NCBI GenBank assembly: GCA_028285415.1
Contig: JANQPF010000003.1
Coordinates: forward strand, 248,001-312,000
Source: Pseudomonadales bacterium
Lineage (GTDB): Bacteria > Pseudomonadota > Gammaproteobacteria > Pseudomonadales > Azotimanducaceae
Direction: 5' to 3'
DNA length: 64,000 nt
Shown: positions 54,849-64,000 of the stretch, one piece after another
Layout: each line of letters opens with the position of its first letter
How positions within the stretch are numbered: the first letter of the stretch is position 1
Position numbers and translations under genes: made by a program
The notes under the pieces: model-generated
Databases searched by the model: none
What the model saw: the letters and a program-made list of their open reading frames with translations, nothing else
Told to the model about the DNA's origin: nothing

Positions 54849-55112
54849 TCAATGCACCGTGCCTTCCGTGGGCTGGTGAATGCTTGGATCCACGTTCAGC
54901 TGATTACATGCCCCCAGCAGCGCATCCTGTAGACAGGCAGCGCACAGACCCTCGCGGATCAGTTCTTCCATCGCATAGCTCAGCACGTCGTAGGCGGTGT
55001 GCGTGCCTTCGTCGAGTTGCTCGTAGCGCAGCAGCACGTCGACCAGCGTCTGTGCGGTAACCTGGCATCGTGCGTCGTCGCGCGCGCGTTTCATGTCGTC
55101 GTCTTCAGTCAA
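54849..55112 (-). CDS. Small cysteine-containing protein, unknown
   Basis: 87 aa, not recognised. It is helical and acidic: YEQLDEGTHTAYDVLSYAMEELIREGLCAACLQDALLGACNQLNVDP. Three Cys cluster at CAAC...C, which could bind metal or be incidental. TTG at 55112 has GGGAG seven bases upstream; an ATG at 55094 is the alternative. It follows rsmE by 48 bases on the same strand and faces chpC. Codon use (G/C third positions) and a good ribosome site support a real gene. Confidence 0.6.
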   Translation of the reverse strand: MTEDDDMKRARDDARCQVTAQTLVDVLLRYEQLDEGTHTAYDVLSYAMEELIREGLCAACLQDALLGACNQLNVDPSIHQPTEGTVH

Positions 55113-55160
55113 TCGTTACTCCCTGGTAAATCCCGACCGCTGCAAAGGAGGCGCATTGTT

Positions 55161-55889
55161 TCATGGCGTCCAACCCTGTGCCTGCTGAATGAGCGCCAAC
55201 GCGACGCCGGGCATGGTTTCCGCACGGAGGATGTTGCCGCCGAGTCGATAGACGGGCACACCGGCAGCGCTGAATGCAGCCAGTTCCTCCGGTTCCCAGC
55301 CACCCTCCGGGCCAATGAACAGCGTACGTGGTGCAGCCCCAAGCGCCTGCGGTAGAGGTACGCCACTCTGGTCGAACACGACCGCTGCGTTGCCGGCTGC
55401 CCGCAGTGCCTCCCGCAGCGTCAGCGGAGCATGCAGCTTCGGGACGTATAACGCGCCGGACTGTTCGCAGGCCCCCTCGATGACTTTCTGCCAATGGCGC
55501 AGTTTGTTGTCGGCCCGCTTGGCCTCGCGCAGCCTGACTTCGGTTCGCGCGGTCGTCAGCAGGGTAATTTCGGTGGCGCCGAGCTCAACGGCCTGTTGTA
55601 CCGCGCGGTCCATGGCGGCGCCTTTGAGCAGACCAAGCGCCGCGTGCAGCGGGTGTGGGGGCGGCGCCAACCGGGTCTGCACGCGGGTGACGGTGACCTC
55701 CCCGCCGCGGGAATCGATGTGCGTGAGTGCGGCGCTGAAAGCCAGGCCCCGCCCATCGAAGCAGTTCAGCGAATCGCCCGCCTTTATCCGCAATACGCGG
55801 CCCACGTGATGTGCCTGCTCGCGGTCAATGGACAGCGTTGTGCCGGTCTCGATGGTAGCAGGTGCCGGAATCAGAAAGCGCAGCGGCAC
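55161..55889 (-). CDS. rsmE: 16S rRNA (uracil(1498)-N3)-methyltransferase
   Basis: SPOUT-fold methyltransferase for U1498. 242 aa. HHVGRVLRIKAGDSLNCFDGRG is the N-terminal PUA-like part, then LGLLKGAAMDRAVQQAVELGATEITLLTTART, and the SAM knot FIGPEGGWEPEEL and YRLGGNILRAETMPGVAL. Start GTG at 55889, seven bases after metF. Present at the same place in pseudomonads, downstream of the chp genes. Confidence 0.95.
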   Translation of the reverse strand: MPLRFLIPAPATIETGTTLSIDREQAHHVGRVLRIKAGDSLNCFDGRGLAFSAALTHIDSRGGEVTVTRVQTRLAPPPHPLHAALGLLKGAAMDRAVQQAVELGATEITLLTTARTEVRLREAKRADNKLRHWQKVIEGACEQSGALYVPKLHAPLTLREALRAAGNAAVVFDQSGVPLPQALGAAPRTLFIGPEGGWEPEELAAFSAAGVPVYRLGGNILRAETMPGVALALIQQAQGWTP

Positions 55890-55896
55890 GGCGGTT

Positions 55897-56727
55897 TCAG
55901 GCGGCCAGATTCCGGCAGATGCGGGTGGTCGCGCCCCAGCGATTCATCGTGTAGAAGTGCAGGCCCGGCGCGCCGAGGGCAATCAACCGTTCGCACAGGC
56001 GACTGACCACCTCGACGCCGAAGTCGATGAGCGCGTCTTCGTCGTCCTTGAGATCCGCCAGCACGTGGCGTAGCCAGCGCGGGATTTCGGCGCCTGATTT
56101 GTCGGAGAAACGAACCAGATTGTCGAGATTCGTGATGGGCATGATGCCGGGGACAATCGGGATGTCGATGCCAAGGCGTGCCGTCCGCTCGAGAAAGCTC
56201 TCGTACGCATCGGGGTTGTAGAAGTACTGGGTAATGGCGCTATCAGCGCCCGCGTCCACCTTGCGTTTGAAAAACTCGAGATCCGCTGCGGCGCTCGTCG
56301 CGTCAGGGTGGGTCTCCGGATAGGCAGCCACGACCAGATGAAACTGATGGTCCGTATAGCGCCGGATGAGCGCTACCAGATTCTCCGCATTGTGCGTGAA
56401 GCGCGTGGCGCCGTAGCCGGATGGCTGGTCGCCGCGCAAAGCCACGATCTTTTTGACGCCATGGTTCGCGTAGTCCTCGAGCTGCGCAATGATGTCCGCG
56501 GTATCGTCGGCGCCCATGGAGAGGTGCGGTGCGGCGTTATGACCCGCGTCGAGCAGATCGCACACGGTCTGCCGTGTGCCGTCCCGGGTTGATCCACCGG
56601 CACCGTAGGTCACCGAGAAGTATTCCGGTTCGAGCGAGCCGAGCTTGCTTGCAACGTTGGCGATGAGGCGCGAACGCGCGTCATCGTCGCGGGGCGGAAA
56701 AAACTCGAAGCTGATGGGGGTGGACAT
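55897..56727 (-). CDS. metF: Methylenetetrahydrofolate reductase
   Basis: Makes 5-methyl-THF for methionine synthesis, FAD-dependent. 276 aa. SFEFFPPRDDDAR holds the catalytic Glu, FSVTYGAGGSTRDGT follows, and RGDQPSGYGA and GADSAITQYFYNPDAYESFL bind folate and FAD. It follows metK by 12 bases on the same strand, forming a one-carbon unit. Confidence 0.95.
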   Translation of the reverse strand: MSTPISFEFFPPRDDDARSRLIANVASKLGSLEPEYFSVTYGAGGSTRDGTRQTVCDLLDAGHNAAPHLSMGADDTADIIAQLEDYANHGVKKIVALRGDQPSGYGATRFTHNAENLVALIRRYTDHQFHLVVAAYPETHPDATSAAADLEFFKRKVDAGADSAITQYFYNPDAYESFLERTARLGIDIPIVPGIMPITNLDNLVRFSDKSGAEIPRWLRHVLADLKDDEDALIDFGVEVVSRLCERLIALGAPGLHFYTMNRWGATTRICRNLAA

Positions 56728-56739
56728 GGTTGTGTCTGC

Positions 56740-57894
56740 TCAAAGGGCCGCGGCCAGCGCCTCAGCGCGGTCGGTACGCTCCCAGGTGAATGCCTCTTCA
56801 GTGCGGCCGAAATGGCCATAGGCAGCCGTTGCCCGATAAATGGGGCGTTTGAGGTCCAGCATGTCGATCAAGCCTTTCGGACGCAAGTCAAAGTGCTCAC
56901 GTACAAGTTGAACAATTTGCTCGTCAGACAGTTTGCCCGTACCGAAGGTGTTGATGCTGATGGAAGTCGGTTCAGCGACGCCGATGGCGTAGCTCACCTG
57001 TATCTCGCAGCGCTCGGCGAGACCAGCCGCCACTAGATTTTTGGCGACATAGCGACCCGCGTACGCCGCGCTGCGGTCGACTTTGGACGGGTCCTTACCG
57101 GAAAATGCCCCACCGCCGTGACGCGCCATGCCACCGTAGGTATCGACGATGATTTTGCGTCCGGTGAGACCACAGTCGCCAACGGGCCCGCCGATGATGA
57201 ACTGGCCTGTGGGATTGATATAGACCTTGGTGTCGCTGGTCATCCAGTTGTCGGGCAGCACGGGTTTGAGGATTTCCTCGCGGACCGCTGCGTTCAAATC
57301 TTCCTGGCTGATGTGCGGCGCGTGCTGCGTAGAGAGCACGACGGCGTCGATGGCCATCGGGCTGCCGCTCTTGTCGTAGCGAAACGTCAGCTGACTCTTG
57401 GCGTCAGGACGCAGGAAAGGCAGGCTGCCGCGGCGGACTTCGGCCTGGCGTTGCACCAGACGGTGGGCGTAGGTCAGCGGTGCAGGCATGAGCACGTCTG
57501 TCTCGTTGGTGGCGTAGCCGAACATGAGCCCCTGGTCACCCGCGCCCTGCTCGTGATCCTCACTCTCGTCGACGCCCATGGCAATGTCAGCGGATTGGAC
57601 GCCGAGCGCGTTCACAACGGTGCACGCATGCGGATTGAAACCAACCTCATCACTGTCGTAGCCGATTTCGGCGATGACCTGGCGCACCAGTTCATCGACA
57701 TTGACTTCTGCCTGAGTGCGGATTTCACCGGCAACGATGACCACGCCGGTTTTGATCATCGTTTCGCAGGCAACCCTGGATTCAGGATCCTGCTCCAGCA
57801 TGGCGTCGACCACGGCGTCCGAGACCTGATCAGCCACCTTGTCAGGATGACCCTCGGACACAGACTCGGAGGTGAATACGGAATAGTCGGCCAT
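56740..57894 (-). CDS. metK: S-adenosylmethionine synthetase
   Basis: Makes SAM from methionine and ATP. 384 aa from the ATG at 57894 ([28 protein letters not shown]). Catalytic loop [20 protein letters not shown], and the phosphate-binding [23 protein letters not shown] are intact. A frame extension to 57921 is unconserved. No SAM riboswitch is visible in the 194-base gap to tkt; a TAGAAT at 57949-57954 on the minus strand is the best -10 for metK. Confidence 0.96.
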   Translation of the reverse strand: MADYSVFTSESVSEGHPDKVADQVSDAVVDAMLEQDPESRVACETMIKTGVVIVAGEIRTQAEVNVDELVRQVIAEIGYDSDEVGFNPHACTVVNALGVQSADIAMGVDESEDHEQGAGDQGLMFGYATNETDVLMPAPLTYAHRLVQRQAEVRRGSLPFLRPDAKSQLTFRYDKSGSPMAIDAVVLSTQHAPHISQEDLNAAVREEILKPVLPDNWMTSDTKVYINPTGQFIIGGPVGDCGLTGRKIIVDTYGGMARHGGGAFSGKDPSKVDRSAAYAGRYVAKNLVAAGLAERCEIQVSYAIGVAEPTSISINTFGTGKLSDEQIVQLVREHFDLRPKGLIDMLDLKRPIYRATAAYGHFGRTEEAFTWERTDRAEALAAAL

Positions 57895-58088
57895 GATCTT
57901 GAGTTCCTCTTCTGGTACCAAGCTGTTGTCAGCTCGAAATAGCGGAGCATTCTACGTGAAGCGCTATCAGAATCGTACGTCTATTCAGTACAGTGGAACG
58001 GTCTTTGAAAGCGGTTTGCATCGCAACAAAATTTGCAGCTGAGCGTGCAAGTGCGGACAATAGCGCCGCTTCGACACTGAGGGATTCC
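57895..58088. promoter_or_regulatory. Divergent region between metK and tkt
   Basis: 194 bases. It holds ATAGCG (57939-57944) and CGCTAT (57962-57967) as a short inverted repeat around the metK -10 candidate TAGAAT on the minus strand. A lone half-match to the MetJ octamer lies in CTATTCAG-flanking sequence near 57977 and is not convincing. Confidence 0.3.
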
Positions 58089-60065
58089 ATGTCTTCGAGA
58101 ATTGAACGGGCGAACGCCATCCGCGCGTTGTCCATGGACGCCGTGCAGGCTGCCAACAGCGGCCATCCGGGCGCGCCGATGGGCATGGCCGACATCGGCG
58201 AGGTGCTGTGGCGGGAGCTCTTGCAACACAATCCCGCAGATCCGGCCTGGCCGGACCGGGACCGCTTCGTTCTGTCGAATGGTCATGGTTCGATGTTTCT
58301 CTACAGCCTGCTGCACCTCACGGGCTATGACGTGTCGCTGGATGATCTGAAAAACTTCCGACAGCTGCATTCGAAGACCGCTGGCCATCCCGAATTTGGC
58401 GAATGTCCCGGCGTCGAGACCACAACCGGCCCCCTCGGCCAGGGTTTCGCCAACGCGGTTGGTATGGCGCTGGCTGAACAGAAACTGGCCGCAGAGTTCA
58501 ATCGTGAAGATGCCAGTATCGTCGACCATCGCACCTGGGTGGTGGCCGGAGACGGCTGCTTGATGGAGGGCGTGTCGCACGAAGCGGCTTCCCTCGCCGG
58601 TACACTCGGCCTCGGCAAACTCATCTGCGTCTACGACGACAACGGTATCTCCATTGATGGCGAGGTTGACGAGTGGTTTGGCGAGGACGTGCCGACGCGT
58701 TTCGAAGCGTATGGCTGGCGGGTGATCAAAAACGTCGACGGCCACGACGGGGACGAGGTGATCGAAGCGCTCACGAATGCCCGGGACGACGACGGACGCC
58801 CGACCCTCGTCTGCTGCCGCACGACTATTGGCTACGGCGCACCCAACAAACAGGGCACGGCGGGTGTACACGGCGCGGCGCTGGGTGAAGACGAAGTGGC
58901 GGCGACGCGCAACATGCTCAACTGGGGTGACGATCCGTTTGTCGTTCCGGAAGCCATCCGCGCCGACTGGGACATGCGTGGGCGTGGCGGCGAGTTGCAG
59001 GCGGGCTGGGAGGCGCAATTTGCTGCTTACGCGCAGAAGTATCCTGAGCTTGCCGCTGAATTCACCCGGCGGATGAAAGGCGAGCTGCCCGCCAACTGGA
59101 ACGTCGGTATCCGTGCTTTCGCCCGAGCCCGTCAGGACGAGCCGACGCCGCTGGCAACGCGTAAATCTTCTCAAGCTGCCATTGCCGCGGTGGCGGGTGG
59201 CGTGCCTGAGCTCTTCGGCGGTTCGGCGGATCTCACCAGCTCCAATCTCACCCGCTGGGAAGGTGCGCGCGAAGATCAGCACATGAGCTACGGCGTGCGC
59301 GAGTTCGGAATGACCGCGGTCAGCAACGGTCTGCTGCTGCATGGTGGCTTCCGTCCGTTCACCGGCACGTTTCTCGTGTTCATGGAGTATGCGAGGAACG
59401 CCGTGCGTCTTGCGGCACTCATGCAGATCCCCAACATATTCGTGTATACCCACGACTCGGTGGCAGTTGGCGAAGACGGTCCGACCCATCAGCCGGTGGA
59501 GCAGTTGACCAATCTTCGCACGACGCCCGGGCTCGAGACCTGGCGTCCCTGCGATACGGTCGAGTCGGCGTTTGCCTGGGAAGCGGCACTCGCCAACCGC
59601 CAGCCAACGGCGCTGATCTTTACGCGGCAGAACACCGCCGCACAGGCGCGTGACGAGGCGACGTTTGCCAGCATTGAACGCGGCGGGTACGTACTGCTCG
59701 ATTGCGACGGCACGCCGGAACTGATCCTCATTGCTACGGGTTCCGAGGTGGAGCTTGCGGTAGATGCGGCTCGAACGTTGCAGGCAGAGGGTGTGCAGGC
59801 GCGGGTGGTGTCGATGCCCTGTGCTGAGCGATTCCTCGCCCAGGACGATGGCTACCGCAACGCGGTCCTGCCGCCGGAAGTTCGCCGCCGTCTGGCGGTG
59901 GAAGCAGCCCATCCGGGTTACTGGTACCGGTTTACCGGCCTGGACGGAGCCGTTGTCGGCATCGAGCGTTATGGCCTTTCCGCACCGGGCGGTCAGGCCA
60001 TGGCTGAACTCGGGATGACGGTGGACAACGTCCTCGCTCATGCCCGCAGCGTGCTCGGCGCGTAA
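58089..60065 (+). CDS. tkt: Transketolase
   Basis: Thiamine-diphosphate enzyme of the pentose-phosphate and Calvin pathways. 658 aa from the ATG at 58089 with GAGGG upstream. [32 protein letters not shown], the ThDP motif [40 protein letters not shown] and [22 protein letters not shown] are all conserved. A frame to 57993 is an unconserved extension. pgk follows by nine bases. Confidence 0.96.
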   Translation: MSSRIERANAIRALSMDAVQAANSGHPGAPMGMADIGEVLWRELLQHNPADPAWPDRDRFVLSNGHGSMFLYSLLHLTGYDVSLDDLKNFRQLHSKTAGHPEFGECPGVETTTGPLGQGFANAVGMALAEQKLAAEFNREDASIVDHRTWVVAGDGCLMEGVSHEAASLAGTLGLGKLICVYDDNGISIDGEVDEWFGEDVPTRFEAYGWRVIKNVDGHDGDEVIEALTNARDDDGRPTLVCCRTTIGYGAPNKQGTAGVHGAALGEDEVAATRNMLNWGDDPFVVPEAIRADWDMRGRGGELQAGWEAQFAAYAQKYPELAAEFTRRMKGELPANWNVGIRAFARARQDEPTPLATRKSSQAAIAAVAGGVPELFGGSADLTSSNLTRWEGAREDQHMSYGVREFGMTAVSNGLLLHGGFRPFTGTFLVFMEYARNAVRLAALMQIPNIFVYTHDSVAVGEDGPTHQPVEQLTNLRTTPGLETWRPCDTVESAFAWEAALANRQPTALIFTRQNTAAQARDEATFASIERGGYVLLDCDGTPELILIATGSEVELAVDAARTLQAEGVQARVVSMPCAERFLAQDDGYRNAVLPPEVRRRLAVEAAHPGYWYRFTGLDGAVVGIERYGLSAPGGQAMAELGMTVDNVLAHARSVLGA

Positions 60066-60074
60066 GGAGGATTT

Positions 60075-61232
60075 GTGGCCGTTACCTCGATGCGGGATGT
60101 GGACCTTGCCGGCAAGCGGGTCCTGATCCGGGCTGATCTGAACGTGCCCGTGGCAGACGGTGCTGTCACCAGTGACGCCCGCATTCGGGCATCGCTGCCA
60201 ACCATTCAACATGCGCTCGATGCCAGCGCCGCCGTGGTTGTCATGTCACACCTCGGCCGACCCAAGGAGGGCGAGTTTGATCCCCAAGCTTCGCTGGCAC
60301 CTGTGGCGGTTCATATGGGGCAGCTGCTCGATCGCTCGGTGGCGTTGCTGCCGGAACTCCAGGCATGCGGCGACGTGGCTGCGGGGGAGGTTGCGCTTCT
60401 CGAGAACGTTCGTTTCCTGCCCGGTGAAAAAGCGGATGACGATGGACTTGCTGCGGCCATGGCTGCGCAATGTGATGTCTACGTCATGGATGCGTTTGGC
60501 ACCGCCCACCGTGCACAGGCTTCGACCCACGGTGTCGCGAAGCACGCGCCCATAGCGTGCGCGGGGTTGTTGTTGAGCGCGGAGCTCGATGCGCTGGGAC
60601 GCGCGCTTGCCGCGCCGGAAAGCCCGATGGTGGCAATCGTCGGCGGAGCCAAGGTATCCACCAAGCTGGAAGTGCTCGACTCCCTCGCGGCGATTGCCGA
60701 CCAGATCATCGTCGGCGGCGGCATCGCAAACACGTTCATTGCCGCGGCGGGACACAACGTCGGGAAGTCGCTGTACGAAGCGGACCTCGTCGACTCGGCC
60801 AGAACGATTGCCGCGAGGGTCGACATCCCCATACCCACCGACGTGATGGTCGGCCGCGAGTTCGACGCATCGGAAGCGGCCATCGTGAAAGACATCGCAG
60901 ACGTCTCAGATGACGACATGATTCTCGACATTGGACCGGTAACGGCACGGGCCTGGGCGGAACGGCTGACGGTGGCGCGAACCATATTGTGGAACGGCCC
61001 GGTGGGCGTGTTTGAGTTCGACCAGTTCGGTGAAGGAACCCGGGTGCTCGCTGAAGCCATAGCGGCAAGCGAGGGGTTTTCGATCGCCGGTGGCGGCGAT
61101 ACGCTGGCTGCGATCGACAAGTACGGCGTGCGCGAAGGGATCTCCTACATCTCCACAGGCGGCGGGGCTTTTCTCGAATTTGTCGAGGGCAAAACCCTGC
61201 CTGCCGTGGCGATGCTCGAAACCCGCGCCTGA
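60075..61232 (+). CDS. pgk: Phosphoglycerate kinase
   Basis: Glycolytic ATP-forming kinase. 385 aa. [54 protein letters not shown] (Gly where Asn-D-A-F-G-T-A is usual in part), [16 protein letters not shown] and the C-terminal [16 protein letters not shown] start with AAGGAGG four bases upstream. The gene usually between tkt and pgk, epd or gap, is absent. Confidence 0.96.
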   Translation: MAVTSMRDVDLAGKRVLIRADLNVPVADGAVTSDARIRASLPTIQHALDASAAVVVMSHLGRPKEGEFDPQASLAPVAVHMGQLLDRSVALLPELQACGDVAAGEVALLENVRFLPGEKADDDGLAAAMAAQCDVYVMDAFGTAHRAQASTHGVAKHAPIACAGLLLSAELDALGRALAAPESPMVAIVGGAKVSTKLEVLDSLAAIADQIIVGGGIANTFIAAAGHNVGKSLYEADLVDSARTIAARVDIPIPTDVMVGREFDASEAAIVKDIADVSDDDMILDIGPVTARAWAERLTVARTILWNGPVGVFEFDQFGEGTRVLAEAIAASEGFSIAGGGDTLAAIDKYGVREGISYISTGGGAFLEFVEGKTLPAVAMLETRA

Positions 61233-61242
61233 AGGCGGCTCC

Positions 61243-62142
61243 TCAGGTGATGGAGGCCTGGAAGATTTCCTCCACGGCTGAATCCAGCGCCTCGTCGAAT
61301 TCGTCAGCGCTCTGATTGACGTTCAAACGCTCCGACAGCGCCCGCGAGAAACTCGCGGCCATGCCGTTGTTCTGACTCAGCATCGCGTTCGCGGTATCGA
61401 TGTCGTAGCCGCCGGATAGCGCAACCACGCGAAGGGTTTTGGGGCTTTCTGCAAGACTCGCATAGAAGTTTGCCGCATCGGGCAGAGTGAGCTTGAACAT
61501 GACGGGCAGGTCTGCCTCGAGCGCGTCGAGCTCCGCCTGCAAAGCGTCCCTCAGAAGCGCCTCGCACTCGGCTTTGGCCGGCGCGTTGATGTCGACCTCG
61601 GGTTCAATGATCGGCACGAGCCCCTTGGCCAGTATCTGTCTGGCCGTATCGAACTGCTGTTTGACGATGGCATTGATTGCCGCCTCGTTGGGTGCCTTGA
61701 CCACCGAGCGCATCTTCGTGCCGAAGATCTGCTTTTCGTTAGCACGGTCGAGCAGGTCGTCCAGAGCCGGCATCGGCTTCATCATCTGCACGCCGTCCGC
61801 CTCGTCGGCCAGACCGCTATCGATCTTGAGAAACGGCACGACGGATTTCGTCTCCCACAGGAAGTTGGCGGTGGGTGTGCCTTCTATCTCGCGTTCCATC
61901 GTCTCTTTGAAGAGAATGGCGCCCATGATGCGCCGGCCATCGAAGCTTGGACTCGTGATGATGCGGGTACGCATGTCATGCACCAGCTTGAACATTTCCT
62001 CTTCCGAGGAGTAGGCGGTCTCTTCGACGCCGTAGTTGGCGAGCGCCTTGGGCGTGCTGCCGCCGCTCTGATCCAGGGCGGCAATGAAACCTTCACCGCG
62101 AATTCGGTCCATCTGTACGTTCAAGTTGGGATTGTTGGCCAT
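61243..62142 (-). CDS. Class I fructose-bisphosphate aldolase
   Basis: Cleaves fructose 1,6-bisphosphate through a Schiff base. 299 aa from the ATG at 62142 (MANNPNLNVQMDRIRGEGFIAALDQSGGSTPKAL). Schiff-base Lys lies in PVMFKLTLPD (residue 217), with PIIEPEVDIN and VVALSGGYD around the barrel. This is the short bacterial class I form (Staphylococcus-like), also present in pseudomonads, and not the class II zinc enzyme. It converges on pgk with ten bases between the stops. Confidence 0.93.
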   Translation of the reverse strand: MANNPNLNVQMDRIRGEGFIAALDQSGGSTPKALANYGVEETAYSSEEEMFKLVHDMRTRIITSPSFDGRRIMGAILFKETMEREIEGTPTANFLWETKSVVPFLKIDSGLADEADGVQMMKPMPALDDLLDRANEKQIFGTKMRSVVKAPNEAAINAIVKQQFDTARQILAKGLVPIIEPEVDINAPAKAECEALLRDALQAELDALEADLPVMFKLTLPDAANFYASLAESPKTLRVVALSGGYDIDTANAMLSQNNGMAASFSRALSERLNVNQSADEFDEALDSAVEEIFQASIT

Positions 62143-62246
62143 TGGGAAATTGCGTGGTCCTGATTTGGAGCGCGTATTATGCGCATTTGTGCAGTCGTGT
62201 TCGATCCCGTTTTGTCGGCGATACGTAACGTCCGAGCACGCTGTGC

Positions 62247-62252
62247 TAACAT
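62247..62252 (+). promoter_or_regulatory. Candidate extended -10 for the hydrolase gene
   Basis: TG C TAACAT lies 49 bases before the ATG at 62301. No matching -35 is seen. The rest of the 158-base gap to fba shows no other signal. Confidence 0.3.
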
Positions 62253-62300
62253 CGCGCGCCATTCAAAGTGCGTGAACAAACCATCAACGAATCAGATGCC

Positions 62301-63269
62301 ATGCCCGCACGGGGCGCCGCCGACTTCGATGCCGCACGTCTTCGAGATGTCGTCGCGGCGCTGGCCGATGGTGCCCGGGCACCGGCGGCTGCGCTCGAGA
62401 ATTACCGGGCATTTTACCGGCTGAGCTTTGCCGATATGCCGCACGAGCACGAGATGTATCGGGTGGACGTGGTTGGTGAGCATCTTGCGGTACAGTTTTT
62501 CCTGCCCCCCGAGCCCGCCGGATGTGTGCTCTTCTGCCACGGCTACTACGACCACGTTGGCCTGTTCCGCTATGTGATTAGGTATCTGCTGCAGCGCGGA
62601 TTTGCGGTTGCGACGTTCGATCAGATTGGCCACGGTCTGTCGAGCGGCGCGCCGGCTACCATCGAGAGCTTCGACCGCTATGTCGCCGCCACCCGCCGCG
62701 TGCACGCGTTTGCAAAAGAAAGGCTCGGCGCGAACGGACCCTGGCACTTTTTCGGTCAGAGTATGGGTGGGGCCATTGTGATGGAGTATCTGCAGCAGCA
62801 TCCTCCGGCGGAGGGCGTGGGCGAGATTGTGTTGTTTGCGCCGCTGGTGCGCCCCTACGCGTGGTGGCTCAACCGCTTCGTTTTCGGGATTGCCAAGTAC
62901 ACCATCGAATCGCGCGTAAGAACCCTCACCGATAATGCCGAGAACGCAGAATTCCACGCGCTGCAGAAAATTGATCCGTTGCAGGCGCGTACGCTGCCTG
63001 TGGCCTGGGTACAAGCCATGGTCGACTGGTTCAAACGTTTTGAGGCCTACCCCGTCTCGGCGCTGGCCCCGAAGGTGTTGCAGGGGGATGCCGATCGCAC
63101 GGTGGATGCCCGCCACAACCTCAAAATATACCGGCGTCGCTATCCGCACAGCCTGCATCTCGTTATCCCCGGCGGTCGCCATCATCTGGGCAACGAATCT
63201 CCCGCAATCCGCGAAGCCATGTGGCGCTGGGTCGACGAGACCTGCAGCTTTGCCCCCCGGGTGCCCTGA
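62301..63269 (+). CDS. Alpha/beta hydrolase, serine aminopeptidase (S33)/monoacylglycerol lipase-like
   Basis: Probable lipase or esterase of about 322 aa. HGYYDHVGLFRYVIRYLLQRGFAVATFDQIGHGLSSG is the typical core, the nucleophile is Ser154 in FGQSMGGAI, the Asp lies in VLQGDADRTVD, and the His in PGGRHHLGNES. There is no signal peptide, so it is cytosolic or membrane-associated. A GTG at 62268 could add 11 residues; neither start has a clear ribosome site. The substrate is unknown. Confidence 0.82.
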   Translation: MPARGAADFDAARLRDVVAALADGARAPAAALENYRAFYRLSFADMPHEHEMYRVDVVGEHLAVQFFLPPEPAGCVLFCHGYYDHVGLFRYVIRYLLQRGFAVATFDQIGHGLSSGAPATIESFDRYVAATRRVHAFAKERLGANGPWHFFGQSMGGAIVMEYLQQHPPAEGVGEIVLFAPLVRPYAWWLNRFVFGIAKYTIESRVRTLTDNAENAEFHALQKIDPLQARTLPVAWVQAMVDWFKRFEAYPVSALAPKVLQGDADRTVDARHNLKIYRRRYPHSLHLVIPGGRHHLGNESPAIREAMWRWVDETCSFAPRVP

Positions 63270-63326
63270 CGTCATCGGGGTGGTAGGGTGGCCGCAGATG
63301 AGCAGATGAATAGCGGCTGAAGTTTC

Positions 63327-64000
63327 GTGTTTGAGAACATTCTCGGAGATCGGCAGATAAAAACCGCGCCGGACGATCTTGCGGTATGGGGTAAAGACTG
63401 GACCAACGGATTTGAGGTCGCGCCGAGCGTGGTGGTTTTTCCGGAGGACAATGCTCAGGTTGTCGACATTGTCGACTATGCCATTGCCAACGAGTTGAGG
63501 CTGGTACCGTCCGGCGGACGCACGGGATTGTCCGGCGGTGCTGTGGCCGGAAACGGTGAGGTGGTCGTCTCGTTCGACCGCATGAACCGGATACTCGAGT
63601 TCAACGCCGAAGACCGCCTCGTCACCTGTCAGGCAGGCGTGGTGACACAGACGCTGCAGGAGTTTGCGTCGGATCAGGGGCTCTTTTATCCCGTCGACTT
63701 CGCCTCAGCCGGTTCCAGTCAGATTGGCGGGAACGTCGCCACCAACGCGGGTGGTATCAAAGTCATACGCTATGGTCTTACCCGGGACTGGATTGCGGGC
63801 TTACGCGTGGTTGACGGGCGCGGCGAGCTTTTGAACTGCAACGCGGGGCTCGTCAAAAACGCGACGGGATATGATTTCCGACATCTTTTCATCGGCTCTG
63901 AGGGCACGCTGGGTCTGGTCTGTGAAGTTGACGTGCGTCTTGCGCCGGCGCCGGAACCGCAGCTGGTGATGGTGCTCGGGGTGCCGCGGGTGGCAGATCT
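63327..64000 (+). CDS. FAD-binding oxidoreductase, GlcD/D-lactate dehydrogenase type (3' end cut)
   Basis: First 224 residues of a PCMH-fold flavoenzyme that oxidises a 2-hydroxy acid. VPSGGRTGLSGGAV (about 60-73) binds FAD diphosphate, then VTCQAGVVTQTLQEF, then DFASAGSSQIGGNVATNAGGIKVIRYG and LVKNATGYDFRHLFIGSEGTLGLV, which are diagnostic. GTG at 63327. Glycolate, D-lactate and D-2-hydroxyglutarate are all possible substrates. The frame stays open to the window edge. Confidence 0.88.
   Translation, partial: MFENILGDRQIKTAPDDLAVWGKDWTNGFEVAPSVVVFPEDNAQVVDIVDYAIANELRLVPSGGRTGLSGGAVAGNGEVVVSFDRMNRILEFNAEDRLVTCQAGVVTQTLQEFASDQGLFYPVDFASAGSSQIGGNVATNAGGIKVIRYGLTRDWIAGLRVVDGRGELLNCNAGLVKNATGYDFRHLFIGSEGTLGLVCEVDVRLAPAPEPQLVMVLGVPRVAD

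Noticed and set aside
57970-57990. MetJ operator between metK and tkt
   Set aside because: Only one imperfect half-site was seen; MetJ needs adjacent octamers.
57981-60212. A 743-codon frame antisense to tkt
   Set aside because: tkt is certain and fully conserved; the antisense frame is a codon-bias shadow.

Overview
The window is a dense, GC-rich bacterial chromosome segment with 63 protein genes, of which the first and last are cut by the window edges. It has no rRNA, tRNA, CRISPR array, prophage or insertion sequence that I can see. No gap without a gene exceeds about 250 bases. The gene content (LPS-type Gram-negative functions, PilT/PilU with a Pil-Chp chemosensory cluster, RpoH, SlmA, spoT-rpoZ-gmk, metX-metW, ubiA) indicates a gammaproteobacterium. 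The order of genes closely resembles Pseudomonas core loci as I remember them, but several neighbours expected there are missing. A non-Pseudomonas member of the same broad group, for example a marine Cellvibrionales or Halieaceae-like bacterium, is my best guess. This rests on pattern and not on a search.

Region by region: 1-8030 holds a cut lytic transglycosylase, uvrD, a TakP-type TRAP transporter whose binding protein and permeases lie on opposite strands around a crotonase, and ubiA. 8191-10938 holds rubredoxin, a dicarboxylate/amino-acid symporter and an HDOD protein. 11047-17531 is the leftward run recG, ridA, spoT, rpoZ, gmk, yicC. 17686-26534 holds rph, pyrE, an exported coiled-coil protein, then slmA, argB, algC, coaBC leftward, then radC, rpmB, rpmG. 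26543-39830 holds mutM, a small exported protein, coaD, rsmD, ftsY-ftsE-ftsX, rpoH, a DUF423 protein, trmB, and the leftward run hemW, rdgB, a DUF4426 protein, metW, metX, yggT, proC, yggS.

40082-54824 is the type IV pilus motor and control region. It holds pilT and pilU, then ruvX, algH, tonB and gshB leftward, then pilG, pilH, pilI, pilJ, chpA and chpC. The pilin-retraction ATPases and the chemosensory array probably form one twitching-motility unit. The array is reduced: PilJ has almost no periplasmic sensor part, and the adaptation enzymes PilK and ChpB are absent. 54849-64000 holds a small unknown protein, rsmE, metF, metK, tkt, pgk, a class I aldolase, a lipase-like hydrolase and a cut FAD-linked oxidase.

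The most notable observations are: a probable CUG start for algH; an ftsX frame with no normal start codon near its conserved N-terminus; the sensor-less PilJ without PilK or ChpB; a 15-base tandem repeat in chpA; missing dut, ubiC and epd at otherwise conserved loci; and heavy use of UUG starts. I did not find a clearly new multi-gene system. The window is mostly core chromosome.
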